NCBI GenBank assembly: GCA_032358165.1
Contig: JAALGY010000033.1
Span: 992,001 to 1,056,000, forward strand
Origin: Diplosphaera chodatii
Lineage: Eukaryota; Chlorophyta; Trebouxiophyceae; Prasiolales; Stichococcaceae
Length of the DNA: 64,000 nucleotides
Direction of reading: 5' to 3'
Position 1 is the stretch's first letter. Each line of letters opens with the position of its first letter. The notes beneath the pieces are model-generated. The model was not told the DNA's origin. It made no database searches and saw nothing but the letters and a program-made list of their open reading frames with translations. A program made the position numbers and the translations under genes. This document shows positions 47,301-58,800 of this stretch, piece by piece.

Positions 47301-47532
47301 GAACATGTCAGGGCCTGCAGATGCAAAGCCACAAGTGTCAAACGATTTGAGTTGCATGATTATGTCTCTATTTCGCAGCATGGATGCCTCCTCTACAGCT
47401 GTCGGAGCTGCGGACAGCACCTGACGACATGAGGGCTGCGAAGCCTCCGAGCAGCAACAACACGGCGGCAGCGGCAATTGCTGCTGTGGGTGTGCCGCGC
47501 CTCTTGGATGAAGTCTGCCTTCTACCCACCAT
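44305..47532 (-). CDS. DUF3431 family type II membrane protein with long Ala/Gln/acidic tail
   Basis: ATG 47532 starts MVGRRQTSSKRRGTPTAAIA and runs into a signal anchor, AAAAVLLLLGGFAALMSSG, so the protein is probably a Golgi or ER lumenal type II protein. A Ser/Asp/Gly-rich stem follows (SSSDRDDDIVGSRSSSAEQG). The DUF3431 core then appears: KMIVIAHLAEDISW, GDVPTAVYQFVPNLE, HVGREASAYLQFIHDHYDSL and PANMLFLHGHE. RNLKWGALPFANIRHW, FYAVGASQMLAERWDALFQV and VEPACCAEFVVTRERVRQRP complete it. DUF3431 proteins are thought to be glycosyltransferase-like; no activity is proven. The last ~250 residues are a low-complexity Ala/Gln/Asp/Thr-rich tail ending at the stop 44305-44307. One junction near 44840-44880 is ambiguous because two frames overlap. 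Confidence 0.75.
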
Positions 47533-48493
47533 GACTCGATTCCTACTTCAGGTCTTTCGGTGCTGCTGGGTGCCCACACGAAGACCGCAGCCTGGCGAAT
47601 GTACATGTGCAGCTGTAAGGTCCCAACGCCACGCAAACCATCAGCACACCGCGGCTTGCACTGCTTGTAACTTACCTGATGAGTTACTATGGGGATACCA
47701 CGTCAGTGCTCTCATGCGGAAATCATGCAGCCTTCAATTAACACGCAATGGAGTTTGCACCATCTGACAGGCTGACGGGGCGAAAGCAGAATCGTAACGA
47801 ACGCAGACGCCTTTGATGGCATCTTCCTTGACATGAGGCACAACCCGATGCCGGATCGCTACCGATGGCAGGCAACGCTGCAAGTGCACCTGTTGAAGGT
47901 AGTCGCAGTTCCAGCAATGTCGCAAGACATGCGAGCTGAGGCTGAGCTACAATCCAAGATGTTGTGGTTGTTGCAAGATTGCTTGATGTCGACTGAATGA
48001 GGAAATGCGTGCCGCTCCTCAAGAAGTGAGGAAACAGTGCTGCCATGTGCCTGTGGGATGCCCATGTGCAGTACAGCACAGCAATACTGCGCACGTGCCC
48101 CGGTCGACAGTCGGAGGTCCAAATGGGGAGCCGGCCATCTGCCCTTCAATGTAAGTTGGGATGGACACTCCTAACCTCTGTCAACCTCGCTGCGAGCGAA
48201 CCCCGATCCCAGCATTGCAGAACATGTTCAGGACTCCAACTCTAGACAGCACCCTTGATCGAAGGCGTTGAAGACGTCAGGACGGTCAAACACGGCTGTA
48301 TAGTCACATGACCCTCGTTCAAACCTGTTGCTCACACCTGAACAACAATTGGACGCATGCAGGACTGCACAATCTGACACGTAGCTATCAGGCAGGAGCC
48401 TGCGTCGAGCTCTCTCCACTGCAGAGTGCAAGGCCCGTGCGGAGGTGACCATGGCCCCGCCAGCATGAGGCAGTTCCGCAACCGAGGCGCACC
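47533..48493. promoter_or_regulatory. Long divergent intergenic region
   Basis: About 960 bases between the DUF3431 gene and the ARFRP1-like gene. It contains a 55-codon plus ORF (47833-48000) with a protein-like composition but no relatives that I recognise. Otherwise nothing supported. Confidence 0.4.
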
Positions 48494-49654
48494 ATGTTCA
48501 GCTTGCTGTTCGGCCTCTTCGAGTACCTGTTTCGCAAGGAGGAGCTACACATCCTCATACTGGGTGATTTGTACGGCTGCTTCCCAACCGCACGGTCATT
48601 GTATCATCGAGTCTACCAGCTTGGACATCTGCGGCACATGTCAGCGATTGCATTTGTGCTGCTGCCACAGGCGTGGATAAAGCCGGCAAAACCACACTGC
48701 TGGAGCGGTTGAAGACTATGTACGGCGAATTGCCCGGCACGGATCCAGACAAGATTCTGCCGACCGTCGGCCTGAACGTCGGCCGCATGCAGGTGCCGGC
48801 TTGCAGGCAACGCTGCCAACCCTGCAGTCCGTCAAATGCCCGGCCCTGCTGGGAGCTGTGCATGCACGGCTTCAGCACGGAACGTGCCTGAGGTTGTTTG
48901 CACCGATGCAGGCGCACCAGGCGCCGCTCATATTCTGGGACCTTGGCGGGCAGGCGGGGTTGCGCTCCATCTGGGACAAGTACTACGCTGAGTCACACGC
49001 CATCCTGTACGTCGTCGACTCAAGTGCGACGTCGTATCAGACTGGATGTTGTGTGCTTCAGCACGACAGGCTGTTGCAACGTGTCGCACGGCTGTTGTGC
49101 TGATGACGTCATATATTGATGCCAGCTGAGGAAGGGCGGCTGGACGAGGCCAAGGCTGCGCTCGAGCACGCGCTGGCCAGCAGCGAGCTGTTTGGCGCAC
49201 CACTGCTGGTCATTGCCAACAAGCAGGTGAGCAGTACCAAGTCTTGCTAGCATGCTCACTGCAGAGCGCGGCACCGCTCCAGCACAGCAATCAGCTATGT
49301 ATATGCAAGCGGGCAAACAGCAAGATTCTGCACTCATATCGCAGGACCGTGACGGCGCACTGTCAGGGACGCTGGTTTCAGATCACCTGGGCGAGGCAAC
49401 GCTGCGTGCCCACAGGCCCTGCCGGTGGGCACAATAGTTCATGCAAGCTGCAACAGCTTGACAGAACCTGCAATGCTGTGGAGTAAAACACAAAGGAGTT
49501 GGTTGCACATGAGATGTGTGACTTTGCTGTGTATAGGGTGCAGCCAGCCAGCGCATACACAGGCGAAGGCATCACAGAAGGGCTGCAATGGCTGATACAG
49601 GAGATCAAAAGGAGTCAAAGAGCTGTGCTGCTGCGGCAACGACAGATGGCATGA
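48494..49654 (+). CDS. ARFRP1: ARF-related small GTPase, ARFRP1-like
   Basis: ARFRP1 (yeast Arl3) is a trans-Golgi GTPase acting upstream of ARL1. ATG 48494 gives MFSLLFGLFEYLFRKEELHI and LILG, spliced to VDKAGKTTLLERLKTMYGEL. That is the P-loop GVDKAGKTT. Switch I is KILPTVGLNVGRMQ. The next exon gives APLIFWDLGGQAGLRSIWDK (G3 motif DLGGQ). Then come YYAESHAILYVVDST, EEGRLDEAKAALEHALASSE, LLVIANKQ joined to D (G4 NKQD) and SAYTGEGITEGLQWLIQEIK (G5). The stop is at 49652-49654. The N-terminus lacks the usual Gly2, as is normal for ARFRP1, which is N-acetylated and not myristoylated. Confidence 0.9.
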
Positions 49655-49915
49655 CAAAGTATACAACTGACAGACTATTGCGCATTGTATTTGTGGTTTG
49701 CAAGGACTCAGGAAGGTCATCGCAGAGCTTTCACGGAGGCACGTCAACACTATTATTAGGTGCTGAACCCAAAGAACATCAAAACAGCAGGCTACTGACG
49801 ATACCCACACGCACACCCGACAGTCACACGCAGCACTGAGGACCTCTCATAGCACACACGTGACCAAACGCATCAATCACAGACCAGAACGCCGCCCAAC
49901 ATACTGTACAGCTCA
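49655..49915. other. Short convergent 3' intergenic region
   Basis: About 260 bases between ARFRP1-like and the plastid repeat protein. Nothing else seen. Confidence 0.5.
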
Positions 49916-51128
49916 TCACCACAGACTGAGTCCACGATTGTCCATGACGCTAACTAGCATGTGGGGATTAAACCTGCAATCATGGCGAGTGGCCCCATCA
50001 GCAGAACTACCATGCATGTACATACATCAGGACAGATGCGCAGCCAATGCTGTGTTACCCACCTCAGCGTCTGCAGTGGGTCTGCCATTGGCATAAGCCT
50101 CTTCAGCTCTTCCACACAGCTGGCAACATCCTCCGTCAGCAGTAGAGGTTGCTCCTGTAGGATCACACGGCGCTCATACCATGCCAGACATTCTACATGG
50201 TCGACTGATGCAACCTTTATGATTACATGACTGCACCTGGACCATGAGATCAATATCGGCCTGCGGGAACAGATCTGCCAACTCTGCGCGCGCAGTTGGT
50301 ACATGTCTGAAGATGCTCTCCAGCAGCAGACCTGGCCTGCAGGCAGTGGTCTGTGTGAAGGGATGCAGATGGGCTTGCTGAGCATGCCATGCACTAGGCA
50401 GGCGCATGCTTGCACTAATGGTTGCATACCTTTTCGAAACCAATTTCGACACATCGGCAGTCGGAAAAAGATCCTGCAGGCTGATCAGCCGCCTGGCAAC
50501 CCCTGCACGCCTTTCACGTGTATTAGTCTGGCCGAACTGCATCGGTTGCAAGCTACTACATTTAAGGCACTGTACCCGTCGCACACACCTGGGGTGTCCG
50601 AGGCCAGCTGTGCGAGGAGGTTCCTATCCAGCTGCAGCAGCCTCTGCGCTGACATCCCCGGCAGCAGGATGCTCAGCTCCTGCACAGCACCATCATGCTG
50701 AATGAGACATAGAAACGTACAGCACAGCAGCTGAAAGCGGCAGCATGTAGCACAGGGCGCGTCAGGGTTGCTGCTTGTTGGAGTTTCATATCTTGTGGAG
50801 AGGCTGCCAGGCGAGGCTGAAAGCGCACCATGAATCTGGCCTTGAACATGTCATCCGTCATGTTTGCGGCCCGTGCAGCACCCTTGAGTATTGCCAGCTT
50901 CTTGCCTGCCTCATCGTTGCGGTCAGCGTCTGGGTACACCCAACGATCGTCGAACATGCGGTGACCGCCGCCAAAAGACGCCGCAACCACCCTGCCTCGG
51001 CGCCATGCTGTGCTCACCAGCGGATGCAAATTTGCGGTGCTGCTAGAGGAGTGACTCGGTGCCACTGCGGGTGATGGTACACAGCAACTGCGTTCATGCA
51101 GAGGGCAGCTACGCGTCACTGCTTTCAT
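49916..51128 (-). CDS. Plastid-targeted protein with repeated LLPGxD/FPxAD helical units, unknown function
   Basis: ATG 51128 begins MKAVTRSCPLHERSCCVPSP, a Ser/Arg-rich leader consistent with a transit peptide. It is followed by FGGGHRMFDDRWVYPDADRN. Later exons encode similar ~40-residue units. They are AVQELSILLPGMSAQRLLQL, RLISLQDLFPTADVSKLVSK, RAELADLFPQADIDLMVQ and CVEELKRLMPMADPLQTLR. The spacers read like PGLLLESIFRHVPTA and EQPLLLTEDVAS. The last exon gives FNPHMLVSVMDNRGLSLW and stop 49916-49918. This order (L-LFP-AD--KLV, then P-LLL) is an mTERF-like helical repeat that I have seen in uncharacterised algal and plant organellar proteins. An RNA-binding role is possible but unproven. 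Confidence 0.65.
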
Positions 51129-51644
51129 GAAACTGTGCTGTGTTTTGCACACACATCTGCATCAATCTGCTGCTGTTGCCATGTGCAAGTGCACAACGCC
51201 GGTGGGCCAGGCGGTAGCAGAGACTAGCGGCAGTGCACGGGGTTGAACCCAATGAACTGGAAGTTATTGGCTGTTATATACTGTGTCTCCTCATGCCTCA
51301 GACACATGGCTTTGGGTCACGAGGCCACTGCGATCAAGCAAGTGACACCTCGGACGACCTCGCACCTGAAGCCCCATGCGTGGAAGCTGGATGCATACGA
51401 GATGCCTCGCCAATCACGAGGCTTTGTGCGCCTTTGCTACGATTGCAGCCCTGTTGTTCAGCATCAGATGTGCAAAAGCTGTCCAGTAATTGCTGTTAGG
51501 TTACGATAAGTTCGCAAGCCGCAAGGCCTGTCAACGACGCTGCCTGATACTATGCTGATGATCTCGTCGTGCGCGGACGTGGTCGGGTGACCGGGGGTGG
51601 CTGCACCAGAGCTTGTCACTGGCTGTCCCACTGATCAGTTCGGC
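51129..51644. promoter_or_regulatory. Divergent promoter region
   Basis: About 520 bases between the plastid repeat-protein gene and the ERD2-like gene. Two short plus ORFs (51233-51509) have no recognisable similarity. Confidence 0.45.
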
Positions 51645-52553
51645 ATGTATTCGTCGAACTACGATCAGCCGTACCCCACCAGCGGAGGCTATCCAGGCAG
51701 CTATGATACACATCAGGACAGTTCAGCCAAGCTCAAAGAACGGGTCAAGGACCCTTTACTGGCTGTGGTTCGATGGGTAAAGAGGAGATCTCCGCGGGAA
51801 AAGCTCATTTTGCTGGGAGCATGCGCAGTGCTGACGATCCTCTTGCTGTACCTGGTTGTGGAGGACCATGACAACTTGTTTGTCATGGCGGAGCTGGTGC
51901 ACTTTGTGGGCATCGGGCTGCTGGCCTGGAAGCTGCTGAAGAAGAAAAATGCAGGCGGCCTTTCACTGCGCACCCAGGAGCTCACAGCAATTTTCCTGGC
52001 AGTCCGCCTGTACTGCAGCTTCATGATGGAGTATGATGTGCACACCATCCTGGACATGCTGACGCTGGTGGCGACGGCAGCTGTGATCTACCAGCTTCGT
52101 GTCAAGCTGGTGGACACCTACCAGGACGATCAGGACTCAGTGAAGACGTACTATGTGGTCATCCCATGCGTTGTGCTTGCTGCCGTGGCACACCCCGGCA
52201 CCAACCACCCGCTAGCCTTCAGGATACTATGGGCGCTGTGTGTGTACCTGGAAGCGGCGTCCGTGCTGCCACAGCTGCGCATGATGCAGAATGCAAAGGT
52301 GGTGGAGAAGTTCACAGCGCATTACGTGTTTGCGCTGGGCCTTTCGCGATTCGTTTCCTGCGCCCACTGGGTGCTGCAGATCATCGACGGCGACTCGTTC
52401 TTGCTGCAAGCGATAGGCTCGGGGCTGTGGCCCGCCATGGTCCTGCTCTCGGAGATTGTGCAGACGTTCATCTTGGCCGACTTCTGTTTCTATTACGTGA
52501 AGTCGTACGCCGAGGGGACGGGCGTCATTCATCTGCCAGCCGGCATCGTGTAG
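51645..52553 (+). CDS. ERD2-like (KDEL receptor family) multi-pass membrane protein
   Basis: A single-exon gene of about 302 residues starting at ATG 51645 (MYSSNYDQPYPTSGGYPGSY). After a Tyr/Gly/Ser-rich leader and a charged segment (VVRWVKRRSPREKL) come about seven spans. They are ILLGACAVLTILLLYLVVED, MAELVHFVGIGLLAWKLLKK, SLRTQELTAIFLAVRLYCSF and ILDMLTLVATAAVIYQLRVK. YVVIPCVVLAAVAHPG, LWALCVYLEAASVLPQLRMM and FTAHYVFALGLSRFVSCAHW complete the core. The motifs SLRTQEL, E--SVLPQL and LG--RF are those of KDEL receptors. The extra N-terminal span and extension fit the plant ERD2-like (ERP) subgroup, so HDEL-receptor function should not be assumed. Confidence 0.88.
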   Translation: MYSSNYDQPYPTSGGYPGSYDTHQDSSAKLKERVKDPLLAVVRWVKRRSPREKLILLGACAVLTILLLYLVVEDHDNLFVMAELVHFVGIGLLAWKLLKKKNAGGLSLRTQELTAIFLAVRLYCSFMMEYDVHTILDMLTLVATAAVIYQLRVKLVDTYQDDQDSVKTYYVVIPCVVLAAVAHPGTNHPLAFRILWALCVYLEAASVLPQLRMMQNAKVVEKFTAHYVFALGLSRFVSCAHWVLQIIDGDSFLLQAIGSGLWPAMVLLSEIVQTFILADFCFYYVKSYAEGTGVIHLPAGIV

Positions 52554-53092
52554 GCTGCGGATCGAGGCAAGTTAGGCCTGATGGGTGGAAGGCGACCACC
52601 TGTGCGAGACCGTCCTCCTTTTCCGGGGCAGCATTTGCAGCAGCTGTGGCCCTGTGGGCATGCATGCCGCAGCAGGAAGTAGAAGCAGCACTGCAAGACT
52701 GGCAGACAGCAGCAGCAGTCTATGTTTGCATATTGTGCCGCTTCAGCAGCAGTGACACTTGCACGGTTGCTCGCAGTTGGTCTGTAAGCTGAGTGAGGTC
52801 CGCGGTCCCAGGACACCTGCTGAGCTGGCCTGAGACTTTGTCGCCTGCGATCAGTTCGAACGTCAACGAGCAGCCTACGAGAGACAATTGATGAATCAGT
52901 GTCAAGCATGTGCTTATAGCGCCTGTTAAGCACAACACCATATTGACACCACATTACATACAAAATCCGCATCGGTGGCTGGGCTGCTCCCGTTGGACTG
53001 CGGCGCATCGAGCCTGGGGGCCATCTGCACAACAGCAGTCACTGAGGGGGCCCTTGTAGAAGTTGGGCCTGCCAGCAGGCACTGCTTGCACA
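52554..53092. other. Intergenic region between tandem genes
   Basis: About 540 bases: 3' UTR of the ERD2-like gene and promoter of BUB3. No gene recognised. Confidence 0.5.
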
Positions 53093-55294
53093 ATGAATGG
53101 CAGCCAGGCAGTCCACGGCGTACAGCTGCCGCAGCCTCCCAATGACGGCATCACCGCGCTGCGCTTCGCATCACACAGCGCACTGCTGCTGCTGTCATCC
53201 TGGGACGGGGTACGCGGCTGTGGTGCATCTGATCCACTCGATGCGCAGCCTGGCAGCTGCATCATGTACCATGCATGCCGAAAGCAGCCAGGCGGCTGGC
53301 CACACTCATGCCTCCGTGCTCAGCATGTCGACAAGCCGGCTTCGATCCACTGTCACGCAGACGGTGCGGCTGTACGACGCCGACCGGCAGCAGCTGCGGG
53401 CCACGCACACGCAGGAGCAGGCGGTGCTGGACACCACCTTCGAGGACGACACCGCAGCGTTTGCCGCGGGCCTAGAGGGGGCCGTCCAGAGGTGCACCCA
53501 AAGTGGCTGATGCGCACCCTGTGCCACCGCAGCAGCATGCGTGGTGGCTTTGTAGACCTGTCGCAACACAGCAGAGCCTGCAAGAGGATGCTGCCATGAT
53601 GTGCCATGGGCACACAAGAGGAGCCGCCGTTGGTGTCTCTGTTTTGTGCCGGATCAGTTGGCTGACGGGCGGGGCGGCTGGTGATGCGCAGGCACGACTT
53701 CACCAACGGCGGCGCGCACCTGGTGGGCCAGCACGGCGCGCCGGTGCGGTGCCTGGAGTGGCTGCCGGAGCGGCGCCTCCTGGTGTCCGCGGGCTGGGAC
53801 GCGCAGCTGAAGCTGTGGGACCCGCGCCTGGGCGGCGGTGAGCCGCGCCACAGTCCTGAGCTGCACTCAACTACAATGCGGTGCTCGAGAGGACACTTGC
53901 ATGCACTGCCCACCTCCATTCCCCAACTGCAGGCCATCGAACCGTGACGCGTTGATGTCGGACGGTATGATGCAGCTCCACCTGAGCGCGTGCTGCCGCT
54001 CCCAATCCAGGGCACTCCCTGGTGGCGAGCGCGCCGCTGCCCGGCAAGGCGTACACTGCCTCGCAGGCGGGCCAGCGCCTGGTGGTGGGCACCTCGGGGC
54101 GCCACGTCGTCATCTTTGACGTCCGCAGGTGTGTGGCCGTCTGTATCGTTGCAGGCCGCGCGGTCGGCTGTGGCTGGCCAGCATGCCTGACGCGGTGCAA
54201 GCATGCGGAGCTGTGGACGGGGCGTCATCTCTTGTACACTTCAAAGCAGGTTGGATGGAAGCTGTTCTGCACATGCAGTCTGGAGGGGGGCCGCCCGGAG
54301 CAGCACCGGGAGTCGTCCCTGAAGTATCAGACGCGGTGTGTGCGGGCGTACCCCGATGGCAGCGGCTACGCGCTGTCCTCTGTGGAGGGCCGCATCGCCA
54401 TGGAGTTCTTCTCGGAGGCAGACCAGGTCAGCTTGCCTCGACGCCGGTCTCGAACTGCATGATGTTGCCTGCAAAGTTGAGATGACAGTCCGATGGTCAC
54501 ATGCACAGTTGCCGAGGTGGGTTGTCTCATTCCCCGGTGTCACATGTTTCACTGGAACTTATCAGGCACGGAAGTATGCCTTCAAGTGCCATCGGAAGAT
54601 GGAGGACGGCAAGGACATCGTGTATCCAGTCAACGCCATGTCCTTCCACCCACGCCATGGCACCTTCGCCACCGGCGGTACGGATCGACTGCAGGGTTGG
54701 CAGCATGCACCCTGACGCACACGTGCCAGTGGCGTGACCAGCATCCTATCACACAACCACGTTCTGTCACAGGAAGATCGCATGCATGGCAGTAAGTCAG
54801 TGTGCTTACTGGCAGCTTGCATTCGTCTGCAGGCTGCGATGGCGTCGTCAACGTATGGGACATGGTCAACAAGAAGCGGTTGTACCAGACAGCTACACCG
54901 TACCCGACGTCCATTGCGGCACTGGCGTTCAGCCCGGAGGGCGACATGCTAGCTGTGGCAGCGTCCTACACTTTCGAGAAGGTATGCCCTGGCTGTTTCT
55001 GCTGGATCGTGGCTGCATCAAGCAAGTCCTGGCATATGTGTAACAGCCTTAGTAGGCATATCTTCTCACTCCTGGTGCTATCAGGCCTGTCAAGTGTTCA
55101 TCGCCCGGCTTGAGCACTCTGCATCAACAAGGTAGTGCCGCCAGGGGTGGGAGAGGCGATACGGATCACAACCATCAGGTTGCCCAACTGAGTCGCACGA
55201 TGCTGCCCTGCAGGGTGACCAACCACATGCTGCCGACGCTGTGTACCTCAGGCGCATGGCAGATGCAGAGGTGACGCCTAAGCAGCGGCGGTAG
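53093..55294 (+). CDS. BUB3: Spindle checkpoint WD40 protein BUB3
   Basis: BUB3 is a seven-bladed WD40 propeller that brings BUB1 and BUBR1/MAD3 to kinetochores. ATG 53093 gives [20 protein letters not shown], then [19 protein letters not shown] spliced to [20 protein letters not shown]. Further blades are [39 protein letters not shown] and [38 protein letters not shown] and IAMEFF follow. The diagnostic blades are [38 protein letters not shown] and [20 protein letters not shown]. Then come [20 protein letters not shown] and ASYTFEK. The last exon ([20 protein letters not shown]) ends TPKQRR, TAG 55292-55294, as in other BUB3 C-termini. Confidence 0.92.
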
Positions 55295-55825
55295 TACCTC
55301 GCCAGTGCATAGCGCAAGGGAAGATAGCCAACCTCAGCATGACAGAAGCGATTAGCAGTTTCACATGCACAGCATGTGGGTCGAAGTGCGCTGAGCAAAA
55401 CCATGAATTGTCATTCTGCTTTTCAAGTGAGGGCCTCCAGGCTTGCTTCAGACGGCTTCTTTACAAATACTGTACTGCTTGCACACGGGCATTTGTACCG
55501 TGGAATCAACATCTGCATCGGCTGCTATGTTCTACGGTACATGCATGCTGGAAAACACTGCGGCAGTGATCTCAATGGAATCAACACATCGCCAAGCTGA
55601 TGTACACAAACCTAATACAGTGCCCACACCAGCATACAACCCGCTGGTCTCAAGGTGGTTTTCCATTGATACGTGCCCACGCACACGTGGCTGCCGGCGG
55701 TGCGCATGCCGCTCTGCCCCACCAGGCAGAGTCTGCCATCACGCCAATTGCCGTGCAGCTCAACAGGACGGAGTGACGTGCCTGCGGTGCTGCCAACAGC
55801 CGTAAACCCTCGCTCCAACGACCCG
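55295..55825. other. Convergent 3' intergenic region
   Basis: About 530 bases between BUB3 and the RabGAP stop codons. Short open frames only. Confidence 0.5.
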
Positions 55826-58800
55826 TCAAGCGGAGTCGAGGGGCGCCAGCAGCTGGCGGCCGCGCTGGCCGGCGTACTCCGCGAGCGCCTCCGCATGCGT
55901 CAGCACCGTCTCCACATCCAGCTTGCCAGACAGCTGCAGACATGGGCGCAGATGGCAGGTCCAGCTACATATGATCAGTCGCAAGCTTTGGCAGTAAATG
56001 CAACAGGACGATGGTCTGGAGCTCATGAATGGTGCCAGTCTTGCAGCATGGTTCAGCCAGTCCTCAGGGCGCTGAGTCCAGCGGTCAGCACCTGGATGCA
56101 GAACTTCAGCAGGCCGTCGTAGTCGGTGGCGGCCTCCATGAGCGGCTTGCGGTGGTGCTGCAGCACCGCAAACACCATCCACATGTGGAAGTGGCGCGGC
56201 GGCGCCGCCCACATCGCCTCCCACAGCCGCAGCACCTGCGCAGTGGGGCCCCCGGGTGTCGCTGCCTGTGCTGATCGAGGGCTTGACGAGCGTTGCAAAT
56301 TGTGCAGACTGCCATGACGGGGTTGGTGCAAGAGATTGCGACTACCCTCACCTCGTCAAAGGCGAATTCCCGCTTCATGTAGATCAGCAACCTGGCAGAC
56401 GGTGGGAGGACCATGTGTCAGAAACCCCGAGCGCTGACTTCCAGTTGCTTGCACCTTAGGTCATGAGAACAAGGAGCCATGTCGAGGCTACCACAGCGCA
56501 CCAGCGGTAGCAGAAGAAGTAGTTGGTGGCGTCACGGGCGGCCAGGAGGGCGTGCAGCCCCGGGTCCAGCGCCGCCACCACCTCCCGCAGCGCCCCCAGC
56601 TGCCGGTGCATGCCCCTGCACCCACGCAGGATTATCAGCCAATGCAGATTGCAAACGCACGAACACATCCGGCGGTCCACTATGCCGTGCGCACCAGCCT
56701 GATGCGATCGTGCTGCGAGGTCTGCGTCTGCTGCACCCTGCATGTTGCGGTGAGTTGGCATGCTCATGCCACATGCGGATGCGACTTCCCCAATACGGCC
56801 AGCGCGTAACACCGAACGCACGTGCAGTCGGTGTGGAAGTTGGCCTCGCAGCGGTCCATGAGCGCGGCAAAGGCCCAAAACGCCTCTGCCTCGTCGCGCA
56901 TCACGAACAGCAGCGGCGCAGCCAGGTCGCTCATGCCCTGCATGTCAGAGCTGATCATCAGAGCTGACGTGGCCTGCTTGCTCACATTCCTGATTTCCAG
57001 TTCGAAAATATGCTAGCTAGGCATTGTCCTCAGCAATGCATGAGGTAAAGTGCTGAAATGACTTCTTACGCATAAGCATGGTGTTGCCCTGCCAACAGCA
57101 GCATGGTTTGGACCAGTTGAGCTAACATCAACGAAGGGTGCATGCCCAGCACACAGAGCGTGCCTGGCAGTAGCTCAGGTCGAAGTTGTAGATGGCATAG
57201 GTGAGCAGGATGCGGCGCAGCATGGCGACATTGGGGTTGCGGCTCCCCGCGAAGAATGGCACCCCCCGGTCCGTGCGCCGCACATCCTTCTCCACCCGCG
57301 ACTTCCTCTGCAGCATGAGCCGAGAGAGCGTGTGGCTGCGCAAGCTCACAACGTTCCAGCTGCAACAGGAGGGCATCTCACATCGGACCAGATGAACCCA
57401 CAAAACTGCACTGCTGCGGACGGCGGCTGCGTTTGGCTGCATAGGTGGCAACAGGCGATATTGATCCACATTGCAAGAACCCAGTGCCTTGAGTGTCTGC
57501 ATAGTTCAATCAAGAACACGCCATCCAAATGGATCGACATGCGCACCTCGCGCCACTTGGCAAAGCGGGCGGCCTGGCGGTCGGAGATGCTGGTCCACTG
57601 CTGCTGCAGGCGCTCGTAGTCGGCCCGGCGTGCCTCCATCGCTGCTGCCCGCGCTGCGCCGCTCATATCCGCTGGGTACAGCCCCAGCAGGAACTTCCAC
57701 GCCTCCCGCCGCACCTGTATACACAAGCAACGCATGTGTATGCAGCTGCAGTGGTCTGCCTGGCCCCCGCCTGCCTGGCCTGACACAGCTGGATAGTGTG
57801 CTGCTCGAAAGCTGTTGATGGTGATGGGTCTGCATGCTGCACACCAACCTGCGTGTCACAGCCACTGTGGAACACGCGTGCCCGGAAGCCCTTCTCATCC
57901 ACCAGTTGGCCTGCGGTGCAGGCTGGACGTTGTCACATCTCAAAAGGTGGCGTGTAAATGCAACAGCACATAGACCTCAGGCCTGAGCTTGGCGTGCGTG
58001 CGCAGAAAGGCTCACCATCAGGGCCCAGGAGGGCGCCCCAGGCCTCCAGGCTGAGCGGCGGTGAGCGCAGCCCCCTCCTGCGGGCCAGCCCGCCGCCCTG
58101 CATCACCGTTCCACTGCGCATGATGGCTTGGTCGGCGCACGACTGCCCGATTAATTACTGCGGTCAGCAGGGGGAGGACGGCGGCAGAGCTACAGCGGAA
58201 CCTGCCTGTGCTGCCGCCCGGTCCAGCATCTCAAAACGGCCCACGTCCGTCGCAAACTCCAGCGCACCGCTGCCTCGTCGGCCCTCCGTCGGGCTGCCGC
58301 CTGCGCCGTGTGTGCATCGCGTCGTTGACAGACGAGTAAAATGGCCAGCATGCCTCTCGACTGCACTCTCTGCAAATGGACTGGCCTGCAGCCTGTCTGG
58401 TGGCGTAAAAGCAGAGACTTTGCCCAACACCACAGGCAGCGCATGCAAATGCACACCTGACTGCCTGCCGCTTGACTGGCGCAACGCCGCCGCCAGCAGC
58501 ACAGAGGGCCCCGGCGCCAGGTGCGCGTCCTCCGGCACCGCCACACCTGCAGACAGCCACCTCCTACTGTGGGCTGCTGCCTGTGGTGCCGCTCTGAAAG
58601 CTTGCTATTTGCAGGGCAGTCAAACTCGCACATGGACCCAGGCCACTGCTTGGCACCAGCATGTCGAGGTATAGCTTCACAGAAGGTAGCACACGCTACA
58701 GATTGATCTGCTGTAGGGCATCCATCCCAACGGTGACGGGGCGCTGCACCTGGCGGCGCCTCGGGCACGGCGGCGAAGAATGAGGAGGTGGTGTCGCGGG

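Noticed and set aside
51233..51509. Two overlapping plus ORFs of 88 codons upstream of the ERD2-like gene
   Set aside because: Neither shows similarity to known families, they are in different frames of the same promoter stretch, and neither connects in phase to the ERD2-like exon.
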